Made by a program: the position numbers and the translations under genes. This document shows, one piece after another, positions 45,432-55,975 of a DNA stretch of 64,000 nucleotides. Source of the stretch: Haematobacter genomosp. 1 (GTDB lineage Bacteria; Pseudomonadota; Alphaproteobacteria; Rhodobacterales; Rhodobacteraceae); contig NZ_NIPW01000024.1 of assembly GCF_002196855.1 (NCBI RefSeq), forward strand, positions 62,001 through 126,000, given 5' to 3'. Position 1 is the stretch's first letter; every line of letters starts with the position of its first letter. Below the pieces are notes generated by a model. It saw nothing but the letters and a program-made list of their open reading frames with translations. It ran no database searches and was not told the origin of the DNA.

Positions 45432-46805
45432 TCAACCGACGCGGAACGGTTTTCCCCACAGTTCGATCTTTCGGTAGAGCGTTGAGGGCGAGACATCGAG
45501 CGCGCGCGCCGCCTTGGGTATGGAGCCGCCGTGGCGGAAGATGGCGGCCTCGATCACCATCCGCTCGGCCTCCGCCAATGTGCAATCGGCAAGCGCTTCG
45601 AGCGCGTCGCGCCGCAGCGGCTCTGAAACGGCGTTCGGAGCATCGTTGAACCCCTGCGGCAGCATGCGGGCAGTTACGACGGGCCCGTCATGCAGCACGA
45701 CGATATTGCGCATCACGTTGAGGAGTTGTCGCACATTCCCGGGCCAGGGCGAGGCGCGGAATATCCGCAGGACATCCTCGTCGAGGGCCGTGAAGCTGCG
45801 CCCCTCCTCCCGCGACAGGCGTTGCAGCAGGGTGCCCGCGATTTCCGCGATATCCTGCTCCCGTTCACGCAGCGGCGGCATATGAAGGGGGATCACGTGC
45901 AGGCGGTAGTAGAGATCCTCGCGGAAACGACCCTGACGTACGGCTTCCAGCGGATCGCGGTTGGTGGCGCAGAGGATGCGGACATTGACCTTGCGCGGGC
46001 GGGATGCCCCGACCGGCTGAATGGTGGATGTCTGAAGAAACCGGAGCAGCTTGGTCTGCAGCGCGAGATCCATCTCGCAGATTTCGTCAAGAAACAGCGT
46101 GCCCCCGTCGGCCGCGGCCGCGGCTCCGGCCCGATCGGAAAGCGCCCCGGTGAAGGAGCCGCGAAGATGGCCGAACACCTCCGATTCAAGCAGGTCCGGC
46201 GGGATCGCGCCACAGTTCAGCGCGATGAACGGCCCCCCCGCGCGGCGCGAGCCTTCGTGAATCGCCATCGCTGCCAGTTCCTTGCCCGTCCCGCTTTCGC
46301 CGGTGATGAACACCGTCGCGGTCGAAGGGGCGACGGCACGGATCGTCTGGTAAATCTGCCGCATCGCAGGGGAGGAGCCGATGAACTCGCCGGGCGGCGC
46401 ATTGCTGTCGGGTGTGGCGGGGAGCGGGATATGCAGGTTTTCGATGGCGGAGAGCAGCCGCTGCGCATCAAAGGGCTTCACGAGAAAATCTGTCGCCCCT
46501 GCCCGCATGGCCTCGACCGCCTTGTTGACGGAGCCGTTGGCGGTGATGACGATGACCGGCGTTTCCGCCCGGAGCACCCGCAACTCGGCCAGGAGATCTA
46601 TCCCCTCCCGGTCGGGGAGCATGAGATCCAGCAGGACGGCACAGGGGCCGCTGCTGCGGAAGGCGCGCAGCCCCTCCGCCGCGGTGGCCACCGAAAGCAC
46701 AGGGAGACCGGCATTTTTCAGCGCCGATTCATAGACCAGACGCAGGGAGGGCGTGTCTTCGATCAGCAGGACCGGCGCGCCAGTCTTCGGGGAACAGTCA
46801 TTCAC
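45432..46805 (-). CDS. Sigma-54-dependent response regulator (NtrC/LuxO type) with GSFTGA loop
   Basis: This 457-residue protein has a receiver domain (phospho-acceptor D60 in [12 protein letters not shown]) and a AAA+ sigma-54 interaction domain with Walker [15 protein letters not shown]. The GAFTGA loop reads GSFTGA ([12 protein letters not shown]). [14 protein letters not shown] and the arginine-containing [21 protein letters not shown] are canonical. A Fis-type helix-turn-helix ([20 protein letters not shown]) closes it. It starts with GTG overlapping the kinase stop (GTGA), so it is very probably the kinase's partner. Target genes are unknown. Confidence 0.92.
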   Translation of the reverse strand: MNDCSPKTGAPVLLIEDTPSLRLVYESALKNAGLPVLSVATAAEGLRAFRSSGPCAVLLDLMLPDREGIDLLAELRVLRAETPVIVITANGSVNKAVEAMRAGATDFLVKPFDAQRLLSAIENLHIPLPATPDSNAPPGEFIGSSPAMRQIYQTIRAVAPSTATVFITGESGTGKELAAMAIHEGSRRAGGPFIALNCGAIPPDLLESEVFGHLRGSFTGALSDRAGAAAAADGGTLFLDEICEMDLALQTKLLRFLQTSTIQPVGASRPRKVNVRILCATNRDPLEAVRQGRFREDLYYRLHVIPLHMPPLREREQDIAEIAGTLLQRLSREEGRSFTALDEDVLRIFRASPWPGNVRQLLNVMRNIVVLHDGPVVTARMLPQGFNDAPNAVSEPLRRDALEALADCTLAEAERMVIEAAIFRHGGSIPKAARALDVSPSTLYRKIELWGKPFRVG

Positions 46806-48310
46806 AGCGATACCCCGGACAACTGGGCTTCGTTGGCCAAAGCATGGATCAACACGTCGAGCTGGTCGAGAACTTCTTTTCCTTGCAGGGCGATAACCGC
46901 AGCATCGCTCAAATGTGCCGCACGATTGAGCTTCTCCGCGCGGCGTTGCAGGCCTTCGGCCCCGACAGCACCGGCAAGGGCGATGAGCACATGGCTATGG
47001 GTGCGGATTTCCATCGGATTGTCGTCGGCAAGCCCGGTGACCAGCCCCCGCTCCACGCCGCGCAGGTCCGCATTGAGACGCGTCAGAAGCTCCCGTCGCC
47101 CCTCCGGTCCGGCGATCTCCAGCAGCTGCTCAAACCTTTCGCGGTCAAAAGGCTCATCGCGGGGCTCGGCGGGAGGAGGCACGCCACCGGGGAGAAGCAC
47201 CTCGCTGATGGCCTGAGCGAAGATGTCCAGCCCGCTGATCGGTTTCGCGAGGATACGGTCCGCCCCCGCAGCGTAGATCGCCCGCCGATTGCCCCGCAGG
47301 ACATAGGCCGTGACGGCGAGAACCGGCGTCCGCCCCCGCGCATCGGGCATGGCACGCAGGGCTCGGATCACTTCTATGCCGGTGAGACGGGGCATTTCGA
47401 TGTCTATGAGCGCGAGGTCGAAGGGGCGCTGATCGAGCAGGTCGAGCGCCTCAATCCCGTCGGAGGCGAGGGTGACCGTCGCCCCCATCGTCTCCAGCAT
47501 CCGCGAGACGAGCATCTGGTTGGTGGCGCTGTCCTCCGCCAGCAGGACGTGACGCCCCGCAAGGTCCGGCAACTGCGCTGTCTGAACCGGTTCCGGCGTG
47601 AGCGTGGCCCAGCTGCCCCGCGGCAACAGCAGAGTCACGACACCGCCGCCGTCCTCCCGGTTGCGGACCTCCACCTCCGCGCCCAGCCGGTCGGCCATCT
47701 CACGCGTGATGTGCAGGCCGAGACCGGTGCCGGGTTTCCGGCGGTCCCCCCGACCCTGATAGCGGAAGAGACGCGCCAGCGCCTCGCTGGAAAAGCCGGG
47801 GCCGGTATCCTCCACCCGGAAGCGGATCGTATCGTCGGCAAGGCGGGAGACATCCATCGTCACGCCGCCCTGATCGGTATATTTGATCGCATTGCTGAGG
47901 ATGTTGGAGAGGATCCGCTCCAGCGATATCCGCTCCAGCCCGATGGTTTCAGGCAGATCGTGCCCCACCCGAAGCTCGAACGTCAGCCCGTGTTCCTGCG
48001 CCCGCCCGGACCAGCGCATCTCCAGATCGTAGAGCAGGCGGGCGAAGCGGATGTTCGTCGGATGGACATCGGTCGAACCATCCTCCCCCGGCAGGAGGCT
48101 CAGCCCCTCCTCCAGCAGCAGCGCCATGCCTTCGCCGGCCGCGCGGATGCGCTCGAGCTGGAGGCGCGTCGCGGGATCGAGCCCGGACTGGTCGATAAGG
48201 CGGAGCGCACCGATGATGTCCGACATGGCCGCGCGGAGGTCATGCCCCAGCAGCGACAGGCGGGAGGCCCGCTCCCCCCGCGCATCAGACCCCGGCGCCA
48301 GTTCCGTCAT
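46802..48310 (-). CDS. Soluble hybrid histidine kinase (HisKA-HATPase-REC-HPt)
   Basis: The 502-residue protein has no membrane segment or recognisable sensor domain. H23 in LLGHDLRAAM is the phospho-accepting histidine. The HATPase domain has LSNILSNAIKYTD (N box), VEDTGPGFSS (G1) and GTGLGLHITREMAD (G2). A receiver domain follows (VLLAEDSATNQM, acceptor in ALIDIEMPRLTG). The C-terminal HPt-like domain has THSHVLIALAGAVGAEGL, where Lys-Gly after the usual histidine are replaced. The ATG at 48310 is preferred over an upstream TTG. It overlaps its response-regulator partner and probably feeds phosphate to it; the input may be a cytosolic protein or ligand. Confidence 0.88.
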   Translation of the reverse strand: MTELAPGSDARGERASRLSLLGHDLRAAMSDIIGALRLIDQSGLDPATRLQLERIRAAGEGMALLLEEGLSLLPGEDGSTDVHPTNIRFARLLYDLEMRWSGRAQEHGLTFELRVGHDLPETIGLERISLERILSNILSNAIKYTDQGGVTMDVSRLADDTIRFRVEDTGPGFSSEALARLFRYQGRGDRRKPGTGLGLHITREMADRLGAEVEVRNREDGGGVVTLLLPRGSWATLTPEPVQTAQLPDLAGRHVLLAEDSATNQMLVSRMLETMGATVTLASDGIEALDLLDQRPFDLALIDIEMPRLTGIEVIRALRAMPDARGRTPVLAVTAYVLRGNRRAIYAAGADRILAKPISGLDIFAQAISEVLLPGGVPPPAEPRDEPFDRERFEQLLEIAGPEGRRELLTRLNADLRGVERGLVTGLADDNPMEIRTHSHVLIALAGAVGAEGLQRRAEKLNRAAHLSDAAVIALQGKEVLDQLDVLIHALANEAQLSGVSL

Positions 48311-48403
48311 CCTCAACCCTCCCGTAGAACGCCGTTCTGGCTGCCCGGAACCAAAGATACACCCTGTCGGTGAACAGTCGGTAAAGAGAAGCTGTGGGCC
48401 GCT

Positions 48404-50293
48404 TCAGGCGTTTGCATGTCCCACACCCTGGAGCGCGGACGCGATTTCGTCCAGCACCACGGGGTCGTCGATCGTCGCGGGGGCTTTCACCTGCTCTCCA
48501 TCCGCGATCTTCACCATCGTGGCCCGAAGGATCTTGCCCGAGCGTGTCTTGGGCAGGCGATTCACCACGACGGCGCGGCGAAAGGCGGCGACCGGACCGA
48601 TCCGCTCCCGCACGAGGGCGACGCACTCCCGCACGATCTGCTCCTCGGGGGTTCGGGTGCCCTTCTTCAGCACGAGAAAGCCCAGCGGTATCTGTCCCTT
48701 CATCTCGTCCGATGCGCCGATCACCGCGCATTCCGCCACGTCCGGGTGGCTGGCCAGCACTTCCTCCATCGCGCCGGTGGAGAGACGGTGGCCCGCGACG
48801 TTGATCACATCGTCGGTGCGGGCCATGACGTAGAGATAGCCGTCCTCATCCACCAATCCGGCATCGCCCGTCTCGTAATAGCCGGGGTAGCGGCTGAGAT
48901 AGGCCTTCTGGAAACGCTCGGGCGCATTCCAGAGCGTCGGGAGCGCGCCGGGCGGCAGGGGCAGGCGGATGGCGACGGAGCCGAGCATCCCCTGCGGCAC
49001 CCGCTCGCCATCCTCATCCAGAATGCACAGGTCGTAGCCGGGCATGGGCACGGAGGGCGAGCCGGGCTTCACCGGCAACTCCTCCAGCCCCAGCGGATTC
49101 GCCGCGATGGCCCAGCCGGTCTCCGTCTGCCACCAGTGGTCGATGACCGGCACATGCAGGTGATGCTGCGCCCAGCGGATCGTTTCCGGGTCGGCCCGCT
49201 CCCCGGCGAGGAACAGGGCGCGGAAACGGCGGAGGTCGTAGTCCCCGATGAGCTGGCCTTCGGGATCCTCCCGCCGGATGGCGCGGATCGCGGTCGGCGC
49301 GGTGAACATGCATTTCACCCGGTTTTCCGCGATCGTCTTCCAGTAAACCCCGGCATCGGGTGTGCCGACGGGCTTGCCCTCGAACACGATGGTCGTCGCG
49401 CCAGCGAGCAGCGGGGCATAGCAGATGTAGCTGTGTCCCACGACCCAACCCACGTCGGAGGCCGCCCAGAACACATCGCCCGGCCCGATGTCATAGATGT
49501 TCCGCATGGACCACAGAAGCGCCACCATATGCCCGCCGGAATGGCGGACCACGCCCTTCGGCTGGCCGGTCGTCCCGGACGTATAGAGGATGTAGAGCGG
49601 GTGGTTGCCTTCCACCGGCAGGCAGGGCGCAGGCTCTGCCCCATACTGGAAACTGTGCCAGGCGATGTCGCGCCCCTCCACCAGCCGGGCGATTTCCTGC
49701 TCCCGCTGGAGGATGACGCAGAACTCGGGCTTGTGGCGGGCAAGGTCGATGGCGCCGTCCAGGAGGGGTTTGTAGTGCACGATCCGCCCCGGCTCGATCC
49801 CGCAGGATGCGGCGAGGATGGCCTTGGGCTGGCAGTCGTCGATCCGGGTGGCAAGCTCGGCGGCGGCGAAGCCTCCGAACACGACGGAATGGATCGCGCC
49901 GATCCGGGCGCAGGCCAGCATCGCCTCCACCGCCTCGGGCACCATGGGCATGTAGATGATGACGCGGTCGCCCTTGCCGACACCGCGCGCCGCCAGCGCA
50001 CCGGCAAGCCGTGCGACCCTGTCCTGAAGCTCGGCAAAGGTGATGCCCTTGCGCAGATGGGTCACGGGGCTTTCGTGGATCAGCGCGATGTCATCGCCGC
50101 GGCCCGCCGCGACATGCCGGTCCACCGCGTTCCAGCAGGTGTTGGACAGGCCGTCGGCGAACCATTCATGGAACGGCGCCTCGCCGGAGAGCGCGCGGGC
50201 GGGCGAGCGATCCCAGTCCACGGCGCGGGCAGCGTCGAGCCAGAATCCCTCCGGGTCATCCCGCCAGCCCGCATAGACCTCCGCATATCCCAT
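48404..50293 (-). CDS. prpE: Propionyl-CoA synthetase
   Basis: This 629-residue acyl-adenylate-forming enzyme activates propionate (or a related short acid) to its CoA ester. LYILYTSGTTGQPKGVVRHS is the AMP-binding motif. WAASDVGWVVGHSYICYAPL, HWWQTETGWAI and YYETGDAGLVDEDGYLYV follow, with the conserved lysine in LPKTRSGKILRA. The sequence fits PrpE better than acetyl-CoA synthetase (FAAAELATRIDDCQPKAILA, RHSGGHMVALLWSM). It lies downstream of maeB on the same strand, 73 bases apart. Confidence 0.92.
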   Translation of the reverse strand: MGYAEVYAGWRDDPEGFWLDAARAVDWDRSPARALSGEAPFHEWFADGLSNTCWNAVDRHVAAGRGDDIALIHESPVTHLRKGITFAELQDRVARLAGALAARGVGKGDRVIIYMPMVPEAVEAMLACARIGAIHSVVFGGFAAAELATRIDDCQPKAILAASCGIEPGRIVHYKPLLDGAIDLARHKPEFCVILQREQEIARLVEGRDIAWHSFQYGAEPAPCLPVEGNHPLYILYTSGTTGQPKGVVRHSGGHMVALLWSMRNIYDIGPGDVFWAASDVGWVVGHSYICYAPLLAGATTIVFEGKPVGTPDAGVYWKTIAENRVKCMFTAPTAIRAIRREDPEGQLIGDYDLRRFRALFLAGERADPETIRWAQHHLHVPVIDHWWQTETGWAIAANPLGLEELPVKPGSPSVPMPGYDLCILDEDGERVPQGMLGSVAIRLPLPPGALPTLWNAPERFQKAYLSRYPGYYETGDAGLVDEDGYLYVMARTDDVINVAGHRLSTGAMEEVLASHPDVAECAVIGASDEMKGQIPLGFLVLKKGTRTPEEQIVRECVALVRERIGPVAAFRRAVVVNRLPKTRSGKILRATMVKIADGEQVKAPATIDDPVVLDEIASALQGVGHANA

Positions 50294-50366
50294 GTCCGTC
50301 TCCTCCCGTTCCCTGGGGAGGAGACTACCGCCGCGCCTGCATCTTCCGCAACGGGTGCGAGGGCGG

Positions 50367-52646
50367 TCAGCCGTATTGCGCGACCGGCGTTCCGGCGAGG
50401 GCGGAGATGTTGAGCAGCCCCCGCGTGGTGATGGAGGGCGTCACCACATGCGCCCGGTTGGCGAGACCCATCAGGATCGGTCCCACCTCCAGCCCGTTGG
50501 CCCGCATCTTCAGAATGTTGCGGATGCCGCTCGCCGCATCGGCATCGGCAAACACCAGCACATTGGCCGGCCCCCGGAAGCGGGCGTTGGGGAAGATCCG
50601 GTCGCGGGTCGATTGATCCAGCGCGGCATCGACATGCATTTCCCCCTCATAGGCGAAATCGGGTTTGCGCGCGTCGAGGATCTCCATCGCCTTGCGCATC
50701 CGTATGCCGCTCGACGTGTCGAGGTTGCCGAATTGCGAATGGGAGCAGAGCGCGATCTGCGGCACCATGCCGAAGCGGCGGACATGGCGGGCGGAGGCGA
50801 TGACCGTCTCCGCGATCTGCTCGGGCGTGGGTTCCGGGTTCACCTGCGTGTCGGCGATGAACAGCGGCCCTTCCTCAAGGATCATCAGCGAGAGGGCGCC
50901 GATCGGCACCCGCCCGTCGCGGCTGAGCACCTGACGGATGTATTTCAGGTGCCACAGATACTGCCCGAAGGTGCCGCAGATCATGCTGTCGGCCTCCTCG
51001 CGGTAAACCATGATCGCGGCGATGGCGGTCGTATTGGTCCGCATGATCGCGCGGGCAAGGTCCGGCGTGACGCCGTCGCGCTGCATCAGCTCATGATAGG
51101 TGCCCCAGTAATCGCGGTAGCGGGGATCGTTCTCCGGGTTCACCACCTCGAAGTCGCGACCCGGACGGATGGGCAGCCCGGCACGCTCAAGCCGCGTTTC
51201 CACCACCTCGGGCCGTCCGATGAGGATCGGCTTGTCGGTGGTTTCCTCCAGCAGCGCATTGGCGGTGCGGAGCACGCGCTCATCCTCGCCTTCCGCGAAC
51301 ACGATGCGTCGGGAGGCGCTGGAGGCGGCCTCGAACACCGGGCGCATGATGAGGGAGGAACGGAAGACGGAGCCGTCGAGCTTCTGCTTGTAGGTGCCGA
51401 TATCGGCCACCGGGCGGGTGGCGACGCCGGTTTCCATCGCGGCGCGCGCAACGGCGGGGGCAATGACGCCCATCAGCCGCGGATCGAAGGGCTTCGGGAT
51501 CAGGTAGTCCCGCCCGAAGCTCATCCGCTCCCCGGAATAGGCGGCAGCGGCCTCCGCGCTGGTGGTGGCGCGGGCGAGGGCGGCGATGCCCTCGATACAG
51601 GCGAGCTTCATCTCGTCGTTGATCTCGGTCGCGCCGACATCCAGCGCGCCCCGGAAGATGAACGGGAAGCAGAGCACGTTGTTGACCTGGTTCGGAAAGT
51701 CCGACCGGCCGGTGGCGATGATCGCGTCGGGGGCCACCGACCGGGCCAGATCGGGCGCGATCTCCGGTGTGGGGTTGGCGAGCGCGAACACGATGGGGGC
51801 GGGGGTCATCTTCGCCACCATCTCCGGGGTCAGCACGCCGGGGCCGGAAAGGCCGAGGAACATATCCGCCCCTTCAATCACATCGGCAAGGCTGCGGGGC
51901 CCGCCGGGCTGGGCGAATTCCGCCTTCTGCGGCGTCATCTCCTCCTCCCGGCCCTCATAGACGAGACCGGCGAGATCGCAGAGCCAGATGTTCTCGCGCT
52001 TCACGCCCAGCTTCACCAGCATGTTCAGGCAGGCGATGCCCGCCGCCCCGCCGCCGGTGGAGACGAGCTTGATGTCTTCGAACTTCTTGCCGGCCACCAG
52101 CAGCGCATTGGTCGCGGCGGCGCCCACCACGATGGCGGTGCCGTGCTGATCGTCATGGAAGACGGGAATGTTCATCCGCTCCCGGCAGAGCTTTTCGACG
52201 ATGAAGCAGTCGGGGGCCTTGATGTCCTCAAGGTTGATCGCGCCGAAGGTGGGTTCCAGCGCGCAGACGATCTCCGCCAGCTTCACCGGATCCTTCTCGT
52301 CCAGCTCGATGTCGAAACAGTCGATCCCGGCGAATTTCTTGAAGAGGACCGCCTTGCCCTCCATCACCGGCTTGGAGGCCAGCGCGCCGATATTGCCCAG
52401 CCCCAGCACCGCCGTCCCGTTGGAGACCACTGCCACGAGGTTCCCGCGCGAGGTGTAGCGCCGCGCGGTGGAGGCATCCGCCTTGATCTCCAGGCATGCT
52501 TCGGCCACACCCGGCGAATAGGCGCGCGACAGGTCGCGGCCATTGGCGAGCGGCTTGGTGGCGCGAACCTCCAGCTTTCCCGGTTGCGGGAATTCGTGGT
52601 AGTCGAGCGCTGCCTGCCGGGCGTTCTCCTGCCGGGTTTCCTCCAT
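50367..52646 (-). CDS. maeB: NADP-dependent malic enzyme with C-terminal phosphotransacetylase-like domain
   Basis: This 759-residue MaeB-type enzyme decarboxylates malate to pyruvate. The malic-enzyme part (about residues 1-430) has [57 protein letters not shown] and [15 protein letters not shown]. The C-terminal part (about 430-759) resembles phosphotransacetylase ([36 protein letters not shown]) and is thought to be regulatory in homologs. Both domains look complete. It is followed by prpE. Confidence 0.95.
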   Translation of the reverse strand: MEETRQENARQAALDYHEFPQPGKLEVRATKPLANGRDLSRAYSPGVAEACLEIKADASTARRYTSRGNLVAVVSNGTAVLGLGNIGALASKPVMEGKAVLFKKFAGIDCFDIELDEKDPVKLAEIVCALEPTFGAINLEDIKAPDCFIVEKLCRERMNIPVFHDDQHGTAIVVGAAATNALLVAGKKFEDIKLVSTGGGAAGIACLNMLVKLGVKRENIWLCDLAGLVYEGREEEMTPQKAEFAQPGGPRSLADVIEGADMFLGLSGPGVLTPEMVAKMTPAPIVFALANPTPEIAPDLARSVAPDAIIATGRSDFPNQVNNVLCFPFIFRGALDVGATEINDEMKLACIEGIAALARATTSAEAAAAYSGERMSFGRDYLIPKPFDPRLMGVIAPAVARAAMETGVATRPVADIGTYKQKLDGSVFRSSLIMRPVFEAASSASRRIVFAEGEDERVLRTANALLEETTDKPILIGRPEVVETRLERAGLPIRPGRDFEVVNPENDPRYRDYWGTYHELMQRDGVTPDLARAIMRTNTTAIAAIMVYREEADSMICGTFGQYLWHLKYIRQVLSRDGRVPIGALSLMILEEGPLFIADTQVNPEPTPEQIAETVIASARHVRRFGMVPQIALCSHSQFGNLDTSSGIRMRKAMEILDARKPDFAYEGEMHVDAALDQSTRDRIFPNARFRGPANVLVFADADAASGIRNILKMRANGLEVGPILMGLANRAHVVTPSITTRGLLNISALAGTPVAQYG

Positions 52647-52860
52647 CTGGATTCTCCTGCCCTCTGCCGCTTGCGGGGATCTAGTTTAATGCTGAACTAT
52701 CTGCGACACGGGTCAAACTGCCCCCTTTGGCGGGCGGATTCAAGGGCGGGTTTCGTGGGCAGGTCGCTTGCATCGCGGGAATGATCGCCGCAAAGTCGCC
52801 TCAGACCCCGCGAGGCAGTACCACATCATCCAACGGCGGGGCCATGGCAAGGAGGCCGGT

Positions 52861-53472
52861 GTGTCCAAATCCGACGGATCGAAGGCGGAGGGGGCGAAAG
52901 CGGAGGGGGCGAAAGCCGCAGGCACCGGCCCTGAGGATGGCGCAGAGGATGCGGAAGCCGCCGCTGCGAAAGGCGACCCGGAGGGCTCGGCAGGAGGAGC
53001 AGGCAAAAGCCGTGGAAAAAGGGCCGATGCCACCGCCGCACCGGAGGCAGGGCACGGCCCGCAGGGGCACGGCACCGATGATTCCCTGAAGGACGCCGCC
53101 CGGATGGTGCGGGAGAATGCCTATGTGCCCTATTCCGGCTTCAAGGTGGGCGCGGCGATCCGCAGTGCCTCGGGCGCGATCCATGTGGGCTGCAACGTGG
53201 AGAATGCCGCCTATCCCGAGGGCACCTGCGCGGAGGCCGGGGCCATCGCGGCCATGGTCGCGGCCGGCGATCTGCGCATTGCCGAGGTCGCGGTGATCGC
53301 CGACAGCCCCCATCCCGTTCCGCCCTGCGGCGGGTGTCGGCAGAAGCTGGCGGAGTTCGGCGACCCGGACGTGCCGGTGGTGATGTACAACACTCAGGGA
53401 GAGATGCTGCGGACCACCATCCGTGACCTGCTGCCGGGCGGGTTCAGCGTCGATTACATGCTGCGTTCCTGA
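52861..53472 (+). CDS. cdd: Cytidine deaminase with a long low-complexity N-terminal extension
   Basis: This zinc enzyme deaminates cytidine and deoxycytidine. The start GTG has an excellent GGAGG site five bases upstream, giving 203 residues. The catalytic domain (about 76-203) has CNVENAAYPEGTCAEAGAIA with zinc ligand C123 and catalytic E125, and PPCGGCRQ (C156, C159). The first 75 residues are Ala/Gly/Glu/Lys-rich, with tandem EGAKAEGAKA units, and are unlike usual Cdd (about 130 residues). A start inside the extension cannot be excluded, but none has a comparable ribosome site. First gene of the salvage operon; its stop overlaps deoA (TGATG). Confidence 0.88.
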   Translation: MSKSDGSKAEGAKAEGAKAAGTGPEDGAEDAEAAAAKGDPEGSAGGAGKSRGKRADATAAPEAGHGPQGHGTDDSLKDAARMVRENAYVPYSGFKVGAAIRSASGAIHVGCNVENAAYPEGTCAEAGAIAAMVAAGDLRIAEVAVIADSPHPVPPCGGCRQKLAEFGDPDVPVVMYNTQGEMLRTTIRDLLPGGFSVDYMLRS

Positions 53473-54779
53473 TGCCCGCGCCGCTTTCCCCGGCGGGGGT
53501 CATTGCCGCCGTCCGGGATGGCCGGGCCATGCCGGACGGGGCGCTGGCGGCCTTTGCCGCCGGGCTGGCCACGGGAGAGGTCGGCGATGCGCAGGCGGGG
53601 GCCTTTGCGATGGCCGTGCTGCTGCGGGGCCTTGGCCCGGCAGGCCGCGTGGCACTGACGGAGGGGATGCGGGATTCGGGCCGGTTGCTGCGCTGGGACC
53701 TGCCCGGCCCGGTGATCGACAAGCATTCGACCGGCGGGATCGGCGATTGCGTATCGCTGGTGCTGGCGCCGCTGCTGGCCGCGGCGGGGGCTTTCGTGCC
53801 GATGATCTCCGGGCGTGGCCTTGGCCATTCGGGCGGCACGCTCGACAAGCTGGAGGCCATTCCCGGCTGGCAAGCGGAGCTTGATCCCGCGGCCTTTGCC
53901 CGCATCGTGCGGGCGGAAGGCGCGGCGATCGTCGCGGCCTCGCCGGATATCGTCCCTGCGGACCGGCGGCTTTACGCGATCCGTGATGTGACCGGCACGG
54001 TGGAAAGCATCGACCTCATCACCGCTTCCATCCTGTCCAAGAAGCTCGCCGCCGGGCTGGGCGGGCTGGTTCTGGATGTGAAGGCGGGCTCGGGCGCGTT
54101 CATGAAGACCCGGGCGGAGGCGGAAACGCTTGCCCGCGCGCTGGTGGAGACGGCGGTGGGCGCGGGCTGCCCCACGGTCGCGCTCCTCACCGGGATGGAG
54201 GAGCCGCTGGCCCCGGCGCTCGGCAATGCGCTGGAGGTGGCGGAGGCAATGGCCGTGCTGGAGGGCGGCGCGGGTCCGCTCCGCGAGGTGACGCTCGCGC
54301 TCGGCGCGGAGGCGCTGGTGCTGGCGGGGCTGGCCGCCCCCGCCGAAGCGGAGGACCGGCTGGCGCGGCTTCTCTCCTCCGGCGCGGCGCTGGAGCGCTT
54401 CGGGCGGATGGTCGCGGCACAGGGCGGCCCGCGGGATTTCACGGCCCGCTGGCGCGAGATGCTCCCGGCGGCGCCGGTCGTCGCGCCGGTGTTCTTGCAG
54501 GAGAGCGGCACGCTCTCCGCGGTGAAGGGCGTTGAACTAGGCCGGATCGTGGTGGAGCTTGGCGGTGGGCGGCGCTATCTGGGGGATCGGATCGACCCTG
54601 CGGTTGGCCTGTCCGACGTCGCGCGGATCGGCACGCGGGTCGGCCCGGAGGCGCCGGTCGCCGTGATCCACGCGGCGGATGAGGCAGCGTGGCAAAGGGC
54701 GGCGGAGACACTGCGCGCCGCCGTCGTTCTGGGCGGGGACACAGCCCCGCCGGCAAGGATATTGGGGCGCATCGCATGA
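53472..54779 (+). CDS. deoA: Thymidine phosphorylase
   Basis: This enzyme splits thymidine and deoxyuridine with phosphate to give the base and deoxyribose-1-phosphate. It has 435 residues. DKHSTGGIGDCVSLVLAP, MISGRGLGHSGGTLDKLE and TVESIDLITASILSKKLA are typical. VLDVKAGSGAFMKTRAEA holds the phosphate and catalytic residues. Cytidine deaminase supplies deoxyuridine and DeoB uses the sugar phosphate, so its operon place is logical. It overlaps cdd by one base and deoB by four. Confidence 0.96.
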   Translation: MPAPLSPAGVIAAVRDGRAMPDGALAAFAAGLATGEVGDAQAGAFAMAVLLRGLGPAGRVALTEGMRDSGRLLRWDLPGPVIDKHSTGGIGDCVSLVLAPLLAAAGAFVPMISGRGLGHSGGTLDKLEAIPGWQAELDPAAFARIVRAEGAAIVAASPDIVPADRRLYAIRDVTGTVESIDLITASILSKKLAAGLGGLVLDVKAGSGAFMKTRAEAETLARALVETAVGAGCPTVALLTGMEEPLAPALGNALEVAEAMAVLEGGAGPLREVTLALGAEALVLAGLAAPAEAEDRLARLLSSGAALERFGRMVAAQGGPRDFTARWREMLPAAPVVAPVFLQESGTLSAVKGVELGRIVVELGGGRRYLGDRIDPAVGLSDVARIGTRVGPEAPVAVIHAADEAAWQRAAETLRAAVVLGGDTAPPARILGRIA

Positions 54780-55975
54780 CACGGGCCTTTCTGATCGTGA
54801 TGGACAGCGTCGGCTGCGGCGGCGCGCCGGATGCGGCCGATTTCGGCGACGAGGGGGCGAATACGCTCGGACATATCGCGCTGGCCTGCGCCGGGGGCCG
54901 CGCGGAGGAGGGGCGCTCGGGGCCGCTCCACATGCCGGTGCTGGACCGGCTTGGGCTGGGCGCTGCCATCCGCCTGGCCTCCGGGCTGGAGGCGCCGGGG
55001 TTGGGAGCCTCCCCGGAAGGGCTGTGGGGGGCGGCGACGGAGGTGTCGCGCGGCAAGGACACGCCCTCCGGCCACTGGGAGCTGGCCGGGGTGCCGGTTC
55101 CATGGGACTGGCACTATTTCCCCGACGAGATACCCGCCTTCCCGCCGGAGGTCACGGCGGAGGTCTGCCGCCTTGCGGGAACGGCGGGCATCCTTGGCAA
55201 CTGTCATGCCTCCGGGGTGCCGATCATCGAGGAGCATTGCGCCGCACATCTGCGGACCGGCTGGCCGATCTGCTACACCTCCGCCGACAGCGTGTTCCAG
55301 ATCGCCGCGCATGAGGAGGCATTCGGGCTGGACCGGTTGCTGAAGCTCTGCGCCGATCTTGCGCCGATGCTCCATGCGATGCGGGTGGGCCGGGTGATCG
55401 CGCGGCCCTTCACCGGCACGGTGGAGACCGGCTTCACCCGCACGGCCAACCGGCGGGACTTCGCCGTGGCTCCGCCCGCGCCCACGCTGCTCGACTGGGC
55501 CTATGAGGCGGGGCGCGTCAGCCATGCGGTCGGAAAGATCGGCGACATCTTCTCGCATCGCGGCATCACGAAGCTTCACAAGGGACAGTCGGATGCGGCG
55601 CTCTTCGACCATCTGATCCGGCTGGCGGGGGAGGCGGAGGAAGGCTCGCTCACCTTTGCCAATTTCGTGGAGTTCGACAGCCTCTACGGGCATCGCCGCG
55701 ACGTGTCGGGCTATGCGCGCGCGCTGGAAGGGTTCGACGCGCGTGTGGGCGCGTTCCTGGACCTGCTGCGCCCCGGCGATCTGGCGGTATTCACCGCCGA
55801 TCACGGCAACGACCCCACGTTCCGGGGCAGTGACCACACGCGGGAGCGGGTGCCGGTTCTGGCCGCCGGGCACGGCGCGGAAGGCATCGGGCTGCGCGGC
55901 TATGTCGATGTGGGGGCGAGCGTCGCCGCCCATCTGGGCCTGCCGCGTCGCGGGCCGGGGGAGAGCTTCCTATGA
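54776..55975 (+). CDS. deoB: Phosphopentomutase
   Basis: This alkaline-phosphatase superfamily enzyme converts (deoxy)ribose-1-phosphate to the 5-phosphate. It has 399 residues. The metal and catalytic motifs are FLIVMDSVGCGGAPDA, GANTLGHIA, GKDTPSGHWELAG, VEFDSLYGHRRD, and VFTADHGNDPTFRGSDHTRE. It takes the product of DeoA. The start overlaps the deoA stop (ATGA), and the stop overlaps add by four bases. Confidence 0.96.
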   Translation: MTRAFLIVMDSVGCGGAPDAADFGDEGANTLGHIALACAGGRAEEGRSGPLHMPVLDRLGLGAAIRLASGLEAPGLGASPEGLWGAATEVSRGKDTPSGHWELAGVPVPWDWHYFPDEIPAFPPEVTAEVCRLAGTAGILGNCHASGVPIIEEHCAAHLRTGWPICYTSADSVFQIAAHEEAFGLDRLLKLCADLAPMLHAMRVGRVIARPFTGTVETGFTRTANRRDFAVAPPAPTLLDWAYEAGRVSHAVGKIGDIFSHRGITKLHKGQSDAALFDHLIRLAGEAEEGSLTFANFVEFDSLYGHRRDVSGYARALEGFDARVGAFLDLLRPGDLAVFTADHGNDPTFRGSDHTRERVPVLAAGHGAEGIGLRGYVDVGASVAAHLGLPRRGPGESFL

